From contig NZ_JACHLU010000005.1 in assembly GCF_014204625.1 (NCBI RefSeq), positions 186,001 to 250,000 on the forward strand: a stretch of DNA of 64,000 nucleotides. Reading direction: 5' to 3'. Shown piece by piece: positions 26,675 to 36,480 of the stretch. Under the pieces are notes generated by a model, which worked only from the letters and a program-made list of their open reading frames with translations, did no database searches and had not been told where the DNA came from. A program made the position numbers and the translations under genes. Origin of the DNA: Gillisella vitis. Its GTDB lineage: Bacteria; Pseudomonadota; Alphaproteobacteria; Rhizobiales; Rhizobiaceae. Numbering within the stretch: position 1 is the stretch's first letter; every line of letters starts with the position of its first letter.

Positions 26675-27770
26675 GGACGGCATTCGCTGTCTGTTGATGC
26701 GTGGCGGAACGTCAAAAGGGGCTTATTTTCTGGCACAGGATCTGCCCGCTGATGCGTCTGCGCGCGATGATGTGCTGTTGCGGATCATGGGTTCGCCCGA
26801 TCCACGCCAAATCGACGGGATTGGCGGGGCTGATCCGCTGACATCGAAAGTCGCAATCCTCTCGCCATCCAGCCGTGATGATGCGGATGTGGACTATCTG
26901 TTTCTTCAGGTGTTTGTTGATCAGGCCGTGGTCAGCGATGCTCAACCCTGCGGCAATATCCTCGCAGGCGTTGGCCCTGCGGCCATTGAGCGTGGCCTGG
27001 TGCAGGTGGCGGGGGCCGAAACGCCGGTGCGGATTCACATGCTCAACACCGGCGAGGTGGCGGTTGCGCGTATCCAGACGCCCAACGGCAAAGTCAGCTA
27101 TCGCGGCACCACCCAGATTGCCGGAGTGCCGGGCGCCGCGGCAGCGGTGCCGCTGCTGTTCATGAATATTGCCGGCTCGATGTGTGGTGCGCTTTTGCCA
27201 ACCGGGCGGGTGGTGGATGTGATCGACGGCATCAAGGCAACCCTGATCGACAATGGTATGCCTTGCGTGATCTTACGCGCCTCGGATTTTGGTGTCAGTG
27301 GACAGGAAAGCCGGGAGGCGCTGGAGGCGAATGAAGCCTTGAAAACCCGACTTGAGACCATCCGGTTACAGGCTGGCCCCCTGATGAATCTGGGGGATGT
27401 AACCCATAAATCCGTTCCGAAAATGACCCTTGTGTCCGCCCCAACAGCGGGCGGTTCGCTCTCGACCCGCAGTTTCATTCCCCACCGGGTTCATGCATCT
27501 GTGGGCGTGCTGGCCGCCGTCACCGTGGCCACAGCAGCGCGGCTGCCCGGCAGTCCGGCTTTTGAACTGGTACACGCGCCCAAGGATGGCAATTACGTGA
27601 TTGAGCATCCCACCGGCAGTATGGATGTGTTTTTAGACATTGACGATGATGGCAGCCTTCGCGGTGCAGGCACGATCCGAACTGCCCGCAAGCTGTTTGA
27701 CGGGCAGGTGTTTCCTCGACAAACTGCTATCGATTGCAATAGGCCCGAACCAGTTCCGGGTCTTGATTGA
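26667..27770 (+). CDS. galD: 4-oxalomesaconate tautomerase, PrpF family
   Basis: 367 residues. The PrpF/GalD signature is at the N-terminus: [15 protein letters not shown] (Lys17 is the probable base). [32 protein letters not shown] and [20 protein letters not shown] follow. GalD converts the keto form of 4-oxalomesaconate to the enol form used by GalB. Its last 44 bases overlap the end of the convergent ABC ATPase gene on the other strand. The GalB-GalC-GalD set is complete, so ring-cleavage product can be taken to pyruvate plus oxaloacetate. Confidence 0.88.
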   Translation: MSEDGIRCLLMRGGTSKGAYFLAQDLPADASARDDVLLRIMGSPDPRQIDGIGGADPLTSKVAILSPSSRDDADVDYLFLQVFVDQAVVSDAQPCGNILAGVGPAAIERGLVQVAGAETPVRIHMLNTGEVAVARIQTPNGKVSYRGTTQIAGVPGAAAAVPLLFMNIAGSMCGALLPTGRVVDVIDGIKATLIDNGMPCVILRASDFGVSGQESREALEANEALKTRLETIRLQAGPLMNLGDVTHKSVPKMTLVSAPTAGGSLSTRSFIPHRVHASVGVLAAVTVATAARLPGSPAFELVHAPKDGNYVIEHPTGSMDVFLDIDDDGSLRGAGTIRTARKLFDGQVFPRQTAIDCNRPEPVPGLD

Positions 27771-29382
27771 GGGTATCGAGCCATGTGGGATCAAGCTTGG
27801 GGACCGATGAAAACAACAGTTTTGAATAGGGGTGTTGTGGGGCTTTCAACTGATCCGGGGTAATCTGCTCGACCTTTTTGCCGCCATACATCACCACGAT
27901 TTCATCGCAGATGGCCTCGACCACAGACAGATCATGACTGATAAAAATATAGGACAGGCCAAGCTCGCGTTGTAATTCCTTCAACAGATCAATGATGGCA
28001 GCGGCCACCACCGTATCCAGCGCCGAGGTGATTTCATCACAAAGAATAAGCTTTGGGTCCGCCGCCAGCGCCCTTGCAAAATTAACCCGCTGTTTTTGGC
28101 CACCAGACAGTTCTGACGGACGGCGATGACGCAAGGCGCGCGGCAAATGCACCATATCCAGCAGCGCATTGATGCGGTTTTGCCGCTCGCGGCCCTTCAA
28201 GCCATGGTAAAAGGTCAGTGGACGGCCCAGAATATCCTCGATGGATTTTGCCGGGTTAAGGGCCGTGTCTGCCGACTGAAACACAATCTGAATTTCGCGC
28301 AATTGATCGCGGGTGCGCTCATGGTCGCTGCGGCCCAGTTCGCGGCCATTGAAGATAATATGGCCGCTGGCTGAGGGCAAAATACCGGCAATGGAGCGGG
28401 CAAGGGTGGATTTTCCACAGCCGGATTCGCCGATAATTCCGAGATTGCGGCCTTTTTCCACCGTCAGGCTGACAGATTGTACCACCTGCACCACAGGCAG
28501 GCCATCCGCCTGACGGTCACCATAGCCCGCAATCAGGTTTTCAATTTCCAGAAGTGGCTTCTGGTTTTCCTCAATAACCTGGGTTACGCCCCGCGGCTCT
28601 GGCTCAAGAGCGGCCAGAAGCTGGCGCGTATAAGGGTGTTGGGCGTTGTGCAAAATCTCGCTTGTGGTGCCAACCTCCTGCACTTCGCCGCCTTTGAGCA
28701 CGACAATACGGTCTGCAATCTGCGCCACCACAGCCAGATCATGAGAAACATAAACACCGGCAATGCCGCCCTTGCGCATCACCGATTTGAAGGCGCGCAG
28801 CACTTCAATCTGGGTGGTCACATCCAGCGCCGTGGTTGGCTCATCAAAGATCACCAACTTCGGATCACTGATCAGTGCCATGGCCGCAGAGAGGCGCTGC
28901 AATTGTCCGCCCGAAACCTGATGGGGATAGCGGCTGCCGATGGTATCGGGATTGGGCAGGGAGAGGGCGCGGAAAAGCTCAACAGCGCGGGCACGGGCCT
29001 GATCTGGCGGCATCAGCTTATGAATGGCGGTCACCTCAATCACCTGATCGAGAATGGTCATGGCCGGATTGAAGGCGGCTGCCGCTGATTGCGGCACGTA
29101 GGCAACTTCGGTGCCGCGAATGCGCGCGCGCTGCTTTTCGCTTAAAACAACCATGTCTTGTCCACCAACCTTGACAGAGCCGCCGCTCATACGGCAGCCG
29201 GGGCGCACATGCCCCATCAAGGTCAGCGCGATGGTGGTTTTGCCTGAGCCGCTTTCGCCAATCAGAGCGAGAATCTCACCGTCAGCAATATCCAGACTGA
29301 CGCCTTTGATGATCTCGACCCGGCGGCCTGAATCGGTGGTGGCCTCGACCTTCAGGTCACGGATTTCAACGAGATTGGCCAT
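27727..29382 (-). CDS. Dipeptide/oligopeptide-type ABC importer ATPase, fused double domain (DppD-DppF like)
   Basis: 551 residues containing two complete ATPase domains. Domain 1: Walker A GESGSGKTT, signature VSGGQLQR, Walker B LVIFDEPTTALD. Domain 2: [17 protein letters not shown] and LILCDEITSALD. They correspond to DppD and DppF/OppD and OppF joined in one chain. The chosen ATG (29382) is six bases after GGAG; the stop of the upstream permease lies in the same TTGATGATG string. The 3' end overlaps galD tail to tail by 44 bases. Confidence 0.9.
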   Translation of the reverse strand: MANLVEIRDLKVEATTDSGRRVEIIKGVSLDIADGEILALIGESGSGKTTIALTLMGHVRPGCRMSGGSVKVGGQDMVVLSEKQRARIRGTEVAYVPQSAAAAFNPAMTILDQVIEVTAIHKLMPPDQARARAVELFRALSLPNPDTIGSRYPHQVSGGQLQRLSAAMALISDPKLVIFDEPTTALDVTTQIEVLRAFKSVMRKGGIAGVYVSHDLAVVAQIADRIVVLKGGEVQEVGTTSEILHNAQHPYTRQLLAALEPEPRGVTQVIEENQKPLLEIENLIAGYGDRQADGLPVVQVVQSVSLTVEKGRNLGIIGESGCGKSTLARSIAGILPSASGHIIFNGRELGRSDHERTRDQLREIQIVFQSADTALNPAKSIEDILGRPLTFYHGLKGRERQNRINALLDMVHLPRALRHRRPSELSGGQKQRVNFARALAADPKLILCDEITSALDTVVAAAIIDLLKELQRELGLSYIFISHDLSVVEAICDEIVVMYGGKKVEQITPDQLKAPQHPYSKLLFSSVPKLDPTWLDTLNQDPELVRAYCNR

Positions 29383-29384
29383 CA

Positions 29385-30242
29385 TCAACTCCGATCGCGG
29401 ATTTTTTTCGGCAGATTGTCAATCAGCATGTTGACGCTGATGGTGAGCGTGGCAATTGCCAGCGACGGAAAAATCACGGCAGGCGCACCAAAGGGCAGGC
29501 CGCCAATATTTTCACGCACCAGCGCGCCCCAATCCGCATAGGGTGGCTGCACCCCAAGCCCCAGAAACGACAGGCCAGACAACAGCAGCACGATAAACAC
29601 AAACCGCAGGCCAAGATCTGCCAGCACCGGGCCGGTGATATTGGGCAGGATTTCGGCCCGAATGATGTAGAAAATATTCTCGCCGCGAATCCGCGCCACC
29701 GTAATATAATCCATCGCATTGATATTGACCGCCAGCGAGCGGGCAAAACGGTAGGCACCAGGAATGTAGATCACCGAAAGCGTGATGATCAGCACCGGAA
29801 TCGACGAGCCAACAGCAGCAACCACCACAAGGCCAAACAGCTTGGAGGGAATGGAGTTGAGCGCATCCAGCAGACGGCTCAAAATCGTATCCAGCCAGCC
29901 ACCGGCCACAGCCGCAATCATGCCCAGCACAACGCCCGAAAAACAGGCAATGGTCACGGCCGCCAGCGAAATGCCCACCGTGTAGCGCGCACCCATGATG
30001 ATACGCGAAAACATGTCGCGCCCCAGATAATCAGACCCCAGCCAGAGCGCGCTGCTCATGGGGCCGAAATAGTCAAAATCGACAATATCACCGGCAGGAT
30101 AACGGATCAGGAGCGGTGCGAAAATGGCAATCAGCGCCCAGGCAACAATCAGCACCAGACCGATAATGCCAACGGCATTGATGCGATACCCAAGCCGGGG
30201 GCCGCGTGGAGTGGCGGAAGGGGTGTCTGCTTCAATCGTCAT
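29385..30242 (-). CDS. ABC importer permease, DppC-like
   Basis: 285 residues with an N-terminal cytosolic segment, a first helix (GIIGLVLIVAWALIAIFAPL), an external loop with WLGSDYLGRDMFSRIIMGAR (typical DppC/OppC), and four to five further helices. Its ATG is two bases from the DppB-like stop. Confidence 0.9.
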   Translation of the reverse strand: MTIEADTPSATPRGPRLGYRINAVGIIGLVLIVAWALIAIFAPLLIRYPAGDIVDFDYFGPMSSALWLGSDYLGRDMFSRIIMGARYTVGISLAAVTIACFSGVVLGMIAAVAGGWLDTILSRLLDALNSIPSKLFGLVVVAAVGSSIPVLIITLSVIYIPGAYRFARSLAVNINAMDYITVARIRGENIFYIIRAEILPNITGPVLADLGLRFVFIVLLLSGLSFLGLGVQPPYADWGALVRENIGGLPFGAPAVIFPSLAIATLTISVNMLIDNLPKKIRDRS

Positions 30243-30244
30243 GG

Positions 30245-31195
30245 TCAGCGCAGCCTCGGATTGGACAGGATGGCAATAATGTCTGCGGCCGTAATCAGCG
30301 CCAGATAGCCAAGGCAGAAGATCATCGCACAGCTTTGAATAAGCGGAAGATCGCGGGTGGAAACGGCATCCACCATGAGTTTGGCAATGCCGGGATAGTT
30401 GAAGATGGTTTCGACAATAATCACACCACCCAACAGATAGGAGAGGGACAGCGCCATGGCGTTGACAATCGGGCCAAGCGCATTGGGCAATGCGTGCCGC
30501 AGTACGATGCGCCGACGCGACGCGCCTTTCAGCAGTGCCATTTCGACATAGGGTGTGTTGAGTGTTTCAATCACGGCAGCACGGGTCATGCGGATCATCT
30601 GGGCTGACACCCCAAATGTCAGGGTCAGCACCGGCATGGCGTAAACCCGCACAAAGCCTTCAAAACTATGGACTTCATTGGCAAAGGACAGGGCAGGCAG
30701 CCATTTGAGATAGACCGCAAACACCAGAACGGCGGAGGTGGCAATCATGAACTCCGGCACGGAAATGACCCCAATGGTCAGCACGGTAACAATGCGGTCA
30801 TAGAGCGAGCCGCGCATCATCGCCGATGTAATTCCAAGCGTCAGGGCCAAGGGTACGGCAACCAGCGTGGTGATGCCTGCCAGCTTCATCGAGTTGGCAA
30901 AACGGTCGGAAATCAACTGGGTAATGGGCAGATTGTTGGCATAGGATATGCCAAGATCGCCATGGGCCATGCCGGCAACCCATTGCAAAAACCGCCACAC
31001 GGCAGGTTCATCCAGATGCATGGCCTTGCGCAAACCGGCGACTGCTTCAGGCGTTGCAGCCTGTCCCAGCAGCATGGTGGCGGTGTCACCGGGCAGAAGG
31101 GTCGTGGCGATAAACACCGTAAGCGACACGATCACCAGCGTGACCACGGCAATGGCCAGTCTGTTCAGGACGAGGGACAGGACGCGATTGTTCAC
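30245..31195 (-). CDS. ABC importer permease, DppB-like
   Basis: 316 residues, GTG start with AGGAG seven bases upstream. It has six helices, the DppB-type region DEPAVWRFLQWVAGMAHGDL after the first helix and the EAA-like loop ALLKGASRRRIVLRHALPNA. With the DppC-like protein it forms the channel of a peptide/nickel/opine-type importer. Confidence 0.9.
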   Translation of the reverse strand: MNNRVLSLVLNRLAIAVVTLVIVSLTVFIATTLLPGDTATMLLGQAATPEAVAGLRKAMHLDEPAVWRFLQWVAGMAHGDLGISYANNLPITQLISDRFANSMKLAGITTLVAVPLALTLGITSAMMRGSLYDRIVTVLTIGVISVPEFMIATSAVLVFAVYLKWLPALSFANEVHSFEGFVRVYAMPVLTLTFGVSAQMIRMTRAAVIETLNTPYVEMALLKGASRRRIVLRHALPNALGPIVNAMALSLSYLLGGVIIVETIFNYPGIAKLMVDAVSTRDLPLIQSCAMIFCLGYLALITAADIIAILSNPRLR

Positions 31196-31309
31196 GCAGG
31201 CACTCCTGTGAGGGGTTCAAAGAGATCACGGCATTCAATGAGCGGCTGTGACGACACGCTCAAAGCGTTTTGCGATTGTCAAAACAGTGCCGCGTTGACG
31301 CTTGAATAT

Positions 31310-31337
31310 CCCGCCGGGGCATGGGTGCCCCGGCGGG
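31310..31337. repeat. Intercistronic hairpin between binding-protein and permease genes
   Basis: Perfect 12-bp arms CCCGCCGGGGCA and TGCCCCGGCGGG around a TGGG loop, 7 bases beyond the binding-protein stop. No T-run follows on the minus strand. Such a structure between a binding-protein gene and its permease genes commonly protects the upstream message end and lets the binding protein be made in excess. Elsewhere in the gap 31196-31344 I see nothing. Confidence 0.75.
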
Positions 31338-31344
31338 AGATGCA

Positions 31345-32958
31345 TCAAGCTTCGAGCCAGACGTTCTCGGCAAAGGCATAGCCCATCATGCCGCCCCATG
31401 GGCTGGATTCCAGGCCCTTGAGCTTGGTGCTGATGGCATCCACGTTGGAAATATAGGCCGGAATGATGGTGCCGGCTTCTTCGGCAATCATCACCTGCAT
31501 CTCATTGTAGATTTCCTTGCGCTTGGCAGTGTCCAGCAGGCCGCGCGCCTCAAGCAACATCTTGTCGAACTTTGGCGACTTGTACTGGCTCTCATTCCAG
31601 GGCGCATCAGATGCGTAAAGCAGCGAGAAGAGAATATCAGGCGTTGGACGCGGATTGATGTTGCCGAAGTGGATGGGCGCCTTCAGCCAGTAATTGTTCC
31701 AGTATCCGTCAGAAGGAACGCGCTGCACATCAAGCTTCATGCCAATGGCTGCACCGGAGGCCTGAATGATCATGGCCATATCAATCGATGAGCTTGCCGC
31801 TTCCGAGGCAATGACAGGAATGGACTGGCCCAGAACACCCGCTTTCTGGAAATGGAACTTGGCCTTGTCGGGATCGAACGCCTTTGGCTTCAAATCGGCA
31901 TTGTGATAGAAATTGGCAGGCGACACAGGCTGATCGTTGCCGATTTCACCGAGGCCACGCAATGCTGCCTTGACGATCTGATCGCGGTTGACCAGAAGCT
32001 TCATACCGTCAATGAAGTCCTTTTTGTCGCCCGGTGCCATGTCCAGCCGCATGTTGAGGTTGGTATAATTGCCAGAGGTGGTCTTGGACAGAACCACGCC
32101 GGTCTGGCTTTCCACCAGACGCATCGAGCGCGGGTTGATCGAAGCCGCCAGCTGAATGTCACCGGAAAGAAGCGCATTCACACGGGCATTGTCTTCGCTG
32201 ATGGCGAAGAATTCAAAGCTGTCGACATGCGCGCCACCAGCCTTCCAGTAATTGCCATTGCGCTTCATGATCGAGCGCACACCCGGCTCGAATTTTTCGA
32301 GAATAAAGGCACCCGTGCCATTGCCCTTGGAGAAATCCGTGGTGCCATCAGCAACAATCATGAACTGGTGGATCGCCAGAATGGTGGGAAGGTCAGCATT
32401 GGGATGAGCGAGCGTGATCTCGACAGTCGATTTGTCAACGGCCTTGATGCCTGTCATCTGGGCAGCAATCTTGGCAACCTTGGAGCCAACGGCGGGGTCC
32501 AGATGGCGCTTGAGCGAGAACACAACGTCGTCAGCCGTCAGGCTTTTGCCATCATGGAAGGTGACGCCACTTTTCAGCTTCACGGTCCAGACCTGCGCGT
32601 CCTTGCTGTCGAACGAATCGGCCAGCTCCATCGTGGTTGCACCGTTCTTGTCCAGACCCGTCAGCCGGTTATACAGTGCGCAGCAGCGCACGTAATCGGT
32701 TGAAAGTGACGCCTTGGCAGGGTCGAGTGTATCGGCATTGGAAGCGGAGAAGCCAGCGGCCTTCAGAGCGCCACCCTTGATGGGGGTTGCAGCCATGGCG
32801 CTGGTTGCGCGACCCAGAATGGAGCCTGTCGCCGTCAGCGCAACGCCGCCTGCGAGCATCAATTGCATCAGTTCCCGGCGGGTGGCTCCGCGACGAATGG
32901 CGTTTTCAACCATTGCATCGTCCGCGCCTGTCCAGTTCTGTATGTGTTTGTCTGTCAT
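31345..32958 (-). CDS. ABC importer periplasmic binding protein, SBP family 5, Tat-exported
   Basis: 537 residues. An N-terminal stretch with GATRRELMQLMLAGGVALTA, ending at AMA, forms a twin-arginine signal, so export folded through Tat is likely. The mature protein has the family 5 blocks WTVKLKSGVTFHDGKSLTAD and DVVFSLKRHLDP. First gene of the importer operon; the 295-base gap upstream (32959-33253) must hold its promoter, and I see no clear boxes there. Ligands in this family include peptides, opines, amino-polyols and nickel; with an aminotransferase and an amine-oxidase-like gene nearby, an amino compound is likely. Confidence 0.88.
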   Translation of the reverse strand: MTDKHIQNWTGADDAMVENAIRRGATRRELMQLMLAGGVALTATGSILGRATSAMAATPIKGGALKAAGFSASNADTLDPAKASLSTDYVRCCALYNRLTGLDKNGATTMELADSFDSKDAQVWTVKLKSGVTFHDGKSLTADDVVFSLKRHLDPAVGSKVAKIAAQMTGIKAVDKSTVEITLAHPNADLPTILAIHQFMIVADGTTDFSKGNGTGAFILEKFEPGVRSIMKRNGNYWKAGGAHVDSFEFFAISEDNARVNALLSGDIQLAASINPRSMRLVESQTGVVLSKTTSGNYTNLNMRLDMAPGDKKDFIDGMKLLVNRDQIVKAALRGLGEIGNDQPVSPANFYHNADLKPKAFDPDKAKFHFQKAGVLGQSIPVIASEAASSSIDMAMIIQASGAAIGMKLDVQRVPSDGYWNNYWLKAPIHFGNINPRPTPDILFSLLYASDAPWNESQYKSPKFDKMLLEARGLLDTAKRKEIYNEMQVMIAEEAGTIIPAYISNVDAISTKLKGLESSPWGGMMGYAFAENVWLEA

Positions 32959-33253
32959 GACATTCCCCTTATTGATGGTGGTGGATTGTGCCGCTCCGGC
33001 TTGTATCTCCGGTTGCGCGCAAATTCTTGCTCTCTGACATCCCCTGCATCTGGCTTAAAAGGCGGGGTGACGTGAATCTCGTGGCAAGAGCCTGAACAAG
33101 GCCATCTGAATGGCCAAAACAGTTTATGCTCTTGCAATAGACCTAGTTTTACAGGAGTTCCGGCCTGTTTCTTCCTGAATACCAAGCGCCAGACAGCAGA
33201 TAATTTTGAATCTCTGCCTGACGCGCTATTTTGACAGATTGCGGCGTTGGCGA

Positions 33254-34627
33254 TTACGCCATCGCGGCGCGTACATCCGGGTCTGCCAACGTCTGATCCA
33301 GCGTCTTTCTGGTGCGCTCGACAATGGCGTCGATTTCGCTCTCCGTGCAGCACAATGGTGGGGCATAGCCCAGAATACCATTGGCAAAGGCACGAATGAC
33401 GAGACCATTGTCCCAGGCGCGCTCAAACACCCGTGTCGCTGGAGCCGCCGCCGCAGGCAGAGGGGTTTTCTTGTCCTTGTCGACCACCATTTCAATCGCG
33501 GCCAACATGCCGCGACCACGTACATCTCCCACCAGTGGATGATCTTTCAGGCTTTCAAGACCGGCAATCAGCCGCGCACCCATTTTGCGGCCATTGTCCA
33601 GCAAACCGTCTTCGTAGAGTTTCAGCACAGCAAGGCCAACGGCGGCACTGACAGGATGGGCCGAATACGTATAACCATGGCCAATGGCCGCAGCACCCGC
33701 ACCATCGGCAATGGTGTTGTAGACCTTATCTGACAGAAAAACGGCACCCATGGGCACATAGCCGGAGGTAAGGCCCTTGGCCGTGGTCATCAGGTCGGGC
33801 ACCACACCATCATCAGCGCAGGCAAACAGCGGGCCGGTTCGGCCAAAGCCGGTGATCACTTCATCGGCCACAAACAGAATATCCAGTTCAGTACAAACAT
33901 CACGCATGGCCTTCAGCCAGCCATCGGGCGGAACAATCACGCCGCCGGAGCCTTGAATTGGCTCCACATAAAAAGCGGCCACACGCTCTGCACCCAGTTC
34001 CTCAACCTTGGCCCGCAAGGCGGCAACGGAGGACGCAATAATGGCTGCCGGATCATTGCCCACCGGATTGCGATAGGCGTAGTGCGACGGAATTTTATGT
34101 TGCCAGTCAAACGGCAGACCAAAACCGGCGTGGAACAACGGCAGCGCCGTGAGGCCAGCGCCGACGGTGGACGAACCATGATAGCCCTGCTCCACCGAGA
34201 TGAACTGGTCTTTCTGCGGCGTGCCTTTGCAATGATAATAATAGCGAATGAAACGGATGGTGCTATCCACCGCATCCGAGCCGCCAAGTGTGAAATAGAC
34301 ATGGTTGAGATCGCCGGGTGCCCGGTCTGCCAGTTCGGCTGCCAGCCGAATGGCGGGCTCAGAGCCGAGGCTGAAATAGCCGGTGGCGTAAGGCAGTTCA
34401 CGCAACTGTCTGGTTGCGGCATCAATGATGCTTTCCTGACCATAGCCAGCGTTGACGCACCAAAGACCGGCAAAACCATCCAGCAATTGATGGCCATTGG
34501 CATCGGTGACGGTGGCACCATTTGCCGATTTCAACACACGCACGCCTGCCTTTTCATGGCCGCGGTAGGAGGCAACAGGATGGACCAGATGGGCGCGGTC
34601 CAGTTCAATCAGGGAATTGCTCAACAT
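33254..34627 (-). CDS. Class III pyridoxal-phosphate aminotransferase (omega-amino acid/polyamine:pyruvate type)
   Basis: 457 residues. Class III features: ANGHQLLDGFAGLWCVNAGY near the N-terminus, QGYHGSSTVGA, LFVADEVITGFGRTG with the PLP-contact Asp, and MTTAKGLTSGYVPMGAV with the Schiff-base lysine. The ending HGYTYSAHPVSAAVGLAVL is typical of beta-alanine/putrescine/taurine:pyruvate aminotransferases. It moves a terminal amino group to pyruvate or 2-oxoglutarate. It is transcribed with the GNAT gene 18 bases upstream, and is probably part of amine or omega-amino acid use with the adjacent importer. Confidence 0.9.
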   Translation of the reverse strand: MLSNSLIELDRAHLVHPVASYRGHEKAGVRVLKSANGATVTDANGHQLLDGFAGLWCVNAGYGQESIIDAATRQLRELPYATGYFSLGSEPAIRLAAELADRAPGDLNHVYFTLGGSDAVDSTIRFIRYYYHCKGTPQKDQFISVEQGYHGSSTVGAGLTALPLFHAGFGLPFDWQHKIPSHYAYRNPVGNDPAAIIASSVAALRAKVEELGAERVAAFYVEPIQGSGGVIVPPDGWLKAMRDVCTELDILFVADEVITGFGRTGPLFACADDGVVPDLMTTAKGLTSGYVPMGAVFLSDKVYNTIADGAGAAAIGHGYTYSAHPVSAAVGLAVLKLYEDGLLDNGRKMGARLIAGLESLKDHPLVGDVRGRGMLAAIEMVVDKDKKTPLPAAAAPATRVFERAWDNGLVIRAFANGILGYAPPLCCTESEIDAIVERTRKTLDQTLADPDVRAAMA

Positions 34628-34645
34628 TGCTCGATCTCCAAAAAA

Positions 34646-35494
34646 TCAGCCGAGTGCCTGGCTGGCGAGTGCATAGGTTTTAACAGTCGAAGGCCTGAAC
34701 GGTGCAGCATTGCGGCGCATCGGCAAGCCACCGCCAACATGCAGCAAACCATGGTCTGCCAACCACGGCGCAAGCTCCGTATCCACCAGCGTATCAACAC
34801 GCAGAAAATGACCGGCGCGCTCGGTAAAAACAAAAGAAAGCAAAGCCTTGGCATCATCAAGACTGCTGGCCACAAGCGGGCCAGCCACCTCGCCACGACC
34901 AAAAGCCCGAAGCCCGATAAAGCCGCTGATGCGGCCTTGATCGCGCAGAACCGCAAACTTGCCCTGATCAGCCAGCTGCTCAAACAGCGAAAAGCGGTCG
35001 GCACCAAAAGCCTGCGCATCAAGTGCGCTCAACGCGATCGCAACATCTTTATCAACCCATGCAATTGAGGTGCTTGCAGACCTATCGGCCTCAAGGTCCG
35101 GCACCACAATGCCCTGATGCTGAACGACCTCACCGCTGACTGCAAAGCCGAGCTTTTCGTAAAGCGGAAGACCGTCCTGGGTGGCCACCAACCGGCATTC
35201 GCGCCCCTCTGCGGCCGCCAGCGCCATATCCATCAGTTTGCGACCAAGACCGCGACCACGCATGGCGGCATCAACAATCACCATATTGATGGTGGCACAG
35301 CTATCACGATAGAGCGTTGTCATGGCGGTTCCCACCACGCGGCCCTCTTCCAGCGCCACAACACCCTTGCTGAGTGTCAGAACCATGGCCCAGTCCTGCC
35401 TGCGATGGGGCCAGCCAGCCTGCTGCGATAGCGCGAAAGCGCCATCGATATGGTCTGGGCCAAAGGCTGTGAGTTCGATCTGGCTTGCCTGCAT
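34646..35494 (-). CDS. GNAT-family N-acetyltransferase with C-terminal GNAT-like domain
   Basis: 282 residues from ATG 35494 (AGGA seven bases upstream; the frame opens earlier at 35548). The N-terminal half is a full GNAT domain with the acetyl-CoA motif VDAAMRGRGLGRKLMDMALA and DGLPLYEKLGFAVSGEV. The second half resembles the Acetyltransf_18-type C-terminal domain (GFIGLRAFGRGEVAGPLVAS) seen in two-domain GNATs. It is co-transcribed with the aminotransferase, which suggests acetylation of an amine or amino acid in the same pathway. Substrate unknown. Confidence 0.83.
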   Translation of the reverse strand: MQASQIELTAFGPDHIDGAFALSQQAGWPHRRQDWAMVLTLSKGVVALEEGRVVGTAMTTLYRDSCATINMVIVDAAMRGRGLGRKLMDMALAAAEGRECRLVATQDGLPLYEKLGFAVSGEVVQHQGIVVPDLEADRSASTSIAWVDKDVAIALSALDAQAFGADRFSLFEQLADQGKFAVLRDQGRISGFIGLRAFGRGEVAGPLVASSLDDAKALLSFVFTERAGHFLRVDTLVDTELAPWLADHGLLHVGGGLPMRRNAAPFRPSTVKTYALASQALG

Positions 35495-35808
35495 ACCACT
35501 ATCCTGCAATGTGTGTGTCCATTGCACCTTTGATAGACCGGCAGACAAAGAAGATCGTCCTGACGATGGCGCGTCCTTGGTATGTTTGGCCGTTCCTCTG
35601 GGCCATCACCGCATCTTATGCCGTGACCCTGTATTTTTGACGGGTGCAAGGCCTGCTGCTTTGGCGCTTTCACGAAACTCTCTGCCAAACGACACACGAG
35701 ATACGCAACATTCTGCTTTCAGATGTAGCAATTGCGGTGAACGGCTTGGCGCAGCTCTGCCTATGATGGAGCAACCTGATTGAAATGTTCTGCAAGGATT
35801 GAACACAC
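35495..35808. other. Divergent intergenic region between GNAT and HAD genes
   Basis: 314 bases without a convincing gene. It must carry promoters for both the leftward GNAT-aminotransferase unit and the rightward HAD-oxidoreductase unit. I see no clear palindrome, repeat or consensus promoter pair. Confidence 0.6.
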
Positions 35809-36477
35809 ATGGCCCCCTTCCGTCCCAAATACATTACCTTCGATTGCTATGGCACGCTGATCAACTTCCAGATGGCGGAAGCCGCCCGGGATATTTATGG
35901 CGCACAGCTGGACGAGCCGAAGATGACGGAGTTCGTTAAAAACTTCTCCGCTTATCGTCTTGATGAAGTGCTGGGCGACTGGAAGCCCTATGCAGAGGTG
36001 GTGCACAATGCCATTGAGCGCACCTGCAAGCGAAACGGTGTAACCTTCCGCGATGAAGACGCAAAAACCGTGTATGAGCGTGTGCCAACCTGGGGGCCTC
36101 ATGCCGATGTGCCAGCCGGTCTTGCCAAAGTGGCCAAGGAAATTCCGCTGGTGATCCTGTCCAACGCCATGAACGCACAGATCATGTCGAATGTCGAAAA
36201 GCTCGGCGCACCGTTCCATGCCGTATACACGGCAGAGCAGGCGCAGTCCTACAAGCCACGCATGAAGGGTTTTGAATATATGTTCGACATGCTTGGTTGC
36301 GGGCCGGAAGACATTACCCATGTGTCGTCTTCTTTCCGTTATGATCTGATGACCGCCCATGACCTCGGCATCAAGAGCAAGGTCTGGGTTAACCGTGGCC
36401 ATGAACCGGCCAATCCCTACTATGGCTATCAGGAGATTTCCGATATTTCCGGTCTCGCTGGCGTATTTGGGCTTTGA
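35809..36477 (+). CDS. HAD-superfamily hydrolase, haloacid dehalogenase type II
   Basis: 222 residues. HAD motifs in order: ITFDCYGTLINF (nucleophile Asp), VILSNAMNAQIM (motif II Ser-Asn), QSYKPRMKGFEYM (motif III Lys) and VSSSFRYDLMTAHDLGI (motif IV Asp). This is the type II 2-haloacid dehalogenase group, although many members act on phosphates or other small molecules. It is 3 bases upstream of a flavin oxidoreductase gene, so the two are co-expressed. Confidence 0.87.
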   Translation: MAPFRPKYITFDCYGTLINFQMAEAARDIYGAQLDEPKMTEFVKNFSAYRLDEVLGDWKPYAEVVHNAIERTCKRNGVTFRDEDAKTVYERVPTWGPHADVPAGLAKVAKEIPLVILSNAMNAQIMSNVEKLGAPFHAVYTAEQAQSYKPRMKGFEYMFDMLGCGPEDITHVSSSFRYDLMTAHDLGIKSKVWVNRGHEPANPYYGYQEISDISGLAGVFGL

Positions 36478-36480
36478 ACA

